This document shows, piece after piece, positions 20,540-22,500 of a stretch of DNA of 22,500 nt. The number at the start of each line of letters is the position of its first letter. The first letter of the stretch is position 1. The notes beneath the pieces are model-generated. The model did not search any database, was not told the DNA's origin, and saw nothing but the letters and a program-made list of their open reading frames with translations. The stretch spans positions 23,630,225 through 23,652,724 of the forward strand of contig NC_135555.1 in assembly GCF_964340395.1 (NCBI RefSeq), written 5' to 3'. The position numbers were made by a program, and so were the translations under genes. The DNA comes from Glandiceps talaboti. Taxonomy: Eukaryota > Hemichordata > Enteropneusta > Spengelidae.

Positions 20540-20765
20540 CTGAAACTGTACTCCATTAAAACAAAGAATTTTTACTGAAAATATTATGGGATAGACAACT
20601 GATTGTCTTGTAACAAAACAGAAAACAAACAACACTATATAAGTCGAAGTACTGATGACAATGTGGAAAAAAAATGGCACATAAATTTGCAACTCTATTA
20701 CCTTTAGAGATTTCAATTTCCACTGATGTACACAAGATCCAAAGAGATTCTTCTGCTTGGTTTCA

Positions 20766-20767
<2 letters not shown>

Positions 20768-20803
<36 letters not shown>
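20768..20803. repeat. (TA)n microsatellite
   Basis: An uninterrupted AT/TA dinucleotide run of about 36 bp. Confidence 0.98.
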
Positions 20804-20805
<2 letters not shown>

Positions 20806-21365
20806 GTTAGTTTATCACAAGCAGTACACAAGTTCGGAAAAGGTCAAAGGTGAAAGAGTAATCTTTGCACAACAACTGGTAATATCCTGCAATCAAATGT
20901 CAATTGTGTTCTAAGAATTACAGCATAGCAGTCACCATGGCAACAATTTATGAAAACAATTAGAAGTCATTTTACATAACAATTCCATTCACGGGTATGT
21001 AAATGAAATTCTGACTTATTAAATAAAGCCACCTAAAATCAGTCATCATTTAGCCACTAAAGGTTCAAATATTATCGCTCCCATTTCTTACAATGTTAAG
21101 TGAACATTTTTTCTATTGACTGAGTGTTCAAAAATTACTGTAGTGTACACATCTTACTTATATCAGTTACAACTTGGTTAAAGTATTGTAGAACAAAATT
21201 CCTAACTTGATCTGTACAATTTCATGCCCTCAAACAGCCAAAAATGTGATTTTTTTTGTTTTCATGTAAGTAAGGTGATCAAATTTTTTCTTAGCATTTT
21301 CTTACTTTATGAATTTTAACTATGATTGTCATATCAAAGTAATCTGACTAAGTTTTCAAGAAGTT
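20804..21365. other. Region downstream of the terminal exon, no gene seen
   Basis: If transcripts read beyond the overlapping AATAAA at the stop codon, this would be 3' UTR of the gene at 21366-22500. I see no conserved element or open frame in it. Confidence 0.4.
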
Positions 21366-21537
21366 TTATTTCGGCTCTTCCTTGAAGAGAAGATAGATAT
21401 CGCACTTTGCTAGATGCCATTTTGGCAGTCCTTGAAATTCAGCTGATAGGGTAGCTAAATATGGAATGATAGTATAGTTTTTCAACTCCCAATGCTTTAC
21501 TTGGATGAGTTGCTGGAACTCTTCTTTAGTTTTCTGC
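21366..21537 (-). CDS. Terminal exon of the same unrecognised gene
   Basis: The frame reads QKTKEEFQQLIQVKHWELKN, YTIIPYLATLSAEFQ and ends DIYLLFKEEPK then TAA at 21368-21366. The acceptor at GCATTACAG (exon from 21537) supplies the one base needed by the donor at 22325, giving Lys and an unbroken frame. A stronger polypyrimidine acceptor at TTTGCAG (exon from 21563, adding TKAHYSHYR) is out of phase with that donor, so the inner site is preferred unless a further exon exists. The AATAAA motif overlaps the stop (AAATAAAAC), a possible poly(A) signal. Product function unknown. Confidence 0.68.
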
Positions 21538-21659
21538 CTGTAATGCGAATAGTGTGCCTTTGTCTGCAAAGTAGAAAACAAAATAATATGGTGAAAAAAA
21601 TTGATAGTGGACTCCTTTCATGTACAGATTGAAGAGTACATATTATTCTGGTCGTTGAG

Positions 21660-21965
21660 CCTTCGGTTTGCTAAGATAGACACAAACTAAAACTATTGTC
21701 ACAACATGTTGATACAACAGTGATAAGATATTGAATGGACATGCATTTAATTATAGTCTCAGAAGGGAGGCATATTTGAAAACTAGTTTATTTAGAGTTG
21801 CATGAACTTGCAATGTTGTTTTGGGACTTCCATTGTACTAGTAATTCCACAACAGAGGAACGACTGTCACCCAATTGTGTAATCTACCACATTGAAGAAC
21901 AGTACATGTAGATTTAGTTTGCATCTACAGTCAACCAAAAGCTAGATTACCAGTGTCGTAAATCT
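21660..21965 (+). repeat. Dispersed repeat family B, copy 2, inside an intron
   Basis: A diverged copy of 15842-16110 beginning GCTAAGATAGACACAAACTA and ending near CCAGTGTCGTAAATC. The preceding CTGGTCGTTGAGCCTTCGGT also resembles the 37-bp unit at 15748. It lies in the intron 21538-22324 of the coiled-coil gene. Confidence 0.8.
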
Positions 21966-22324
21966 ATTTTGTAAACATATTCCTTTTTTTAAATTAAGTA
22001 AATCTCTAAGATAGAAGAATAGCTTCAAGCTAGATTCCACCAAGTACCATTATCTCCACTAACACAATATGCCCTGTGGTACAATTCCTTGATAATGGAC
22101 AATGAATATCTCATATGGCTGCCACACAGTAAAACGTGATGAGCACCAAAAGTATGGCATGTATACATATACATTTGTTTCTTCTGTATAACCTTTAGAC
22201 ATGATTTAAATGAAAGGAATGGATTAATTTTGATAATCTACTCTGAACCACACTTCACTCCAAATAGCACCCCCTAGAGGCCAAGCTATAAAATCTTTTG
22301 TTTCTATATTGACAATTTACTCAC

Positions 22325-22500
22325 TTTCTTTGCTCTGTTAGCATCATGATTCTTTCCTCTGCAGCTCTCAGCTCCTCATTCATAGCTTGGTAATTTGTAT
22401 CAATGGCGGTGGGTTCACCAGACTTGTAGGCCATCACACGACTTGACAATTCCTGTGTACGATCTCGTAATTCTTGAATTGAAGCATAAATATCACCATC
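22325..22500 (-). CDS. Penultimate exon of an unrecognised gene: charged coiled-coil segment, partial at right edge
   Basis: The minus-strand frame from 22500 is open for 58 codons to a GTGAGT donor (22324-22319), leaving two bases (aa). The residues are strongly helix-forming and charged: SIQELRDRTQELSSRVMAYK, a break at SGEPTAIDTNY, then QAMNEELRAAEERIMMLTEQ. Spacing of Leu/Ile/Met suggests two coiled-coil helices separated by a loop. I do not recognise the protein. The left neighbour exon at 21366-21537 completes it. Codon choice and the consensus donor make it a real exon. Confidence 0.78.

Noticed and set aside
20330-20716. 128-codon minus-strand open frame with hydrophobic runs
   Set aside because: Hydrophobicity follows from T-rich DNA; the alternative frame at 20397-20539 has a better acceptor and codon use.

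Overview
This is an AT-rich animal (metazoan) genomic window, not a prokaryotic one. It shows GT-AG introns, short exons with matching phases, long simple-sequence arrays, minisatellites and dispersed interspersed repeats. The domain content (EMI and D8C extracellular modules) and repeat style suggest a marine invertebrate such as a hemichordate, cephalochordate, echinoderm or lophotrochozoan. The species cannot be fixed from the sequence alone.

Left part, 1-9941, minus strand: I could assemble the 5' end of one secreted multidomain protein gene from nine phase-compatible exons. They are 9730-9848, 8773-8898, 6292-6392, 5686-5871, 4293-4460, 2427-2471, 2071-2268, 973-1140 and 1-195 (which runs off the left edge). 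The 435 residues read signal peptide, EMI domain, D8C domain, short two-cysteine linker, second D8C domain, then the start of a module seen in VWDE-like (von Willebrand factor D and EGF domain) proteins. A TATA-like box with an abutting CRE palindrome lies about 80 bp upstream of the start codon. The introns are filled with microsatellites (611-912, 2547-2873, 6841-6882, 7049-7992), a 0.9 kb inverted-repeat element (3238-4167) and a TIR-bounded element with nested palindromes (8993-9511).

Middle part, about 9950-21365: mostly gene-poor and repeat-rich. It holds a (CA)n/(GTAT)n cluster at 10243-10399, a 12-copy 31-bp minisatellite at 11475-11846 and a composite dispersed element at about 13700-14400. 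There are also foldback and tandem repeats at 14888-15125 and 15748-15856, and a 30-bp minisatellite at 19165-19525. Two dispersed repeat families recur inside the window: one with three copies near 12400, 17920 and 19780, and one with two copies at 15845 and 21665. Three short minus-strand frames at 20397-20539, 11237-11331 and 14788-14841 look like possible exons but are unproven.

Right end, 21366-22500, minus strand: the last two exons of an unrecognised gene, whose product ends in a charged coiled-coil-like stretch and a 57-residue tail. Both supported genes are transcribed leftward. Nothing in the sequence links their functions.
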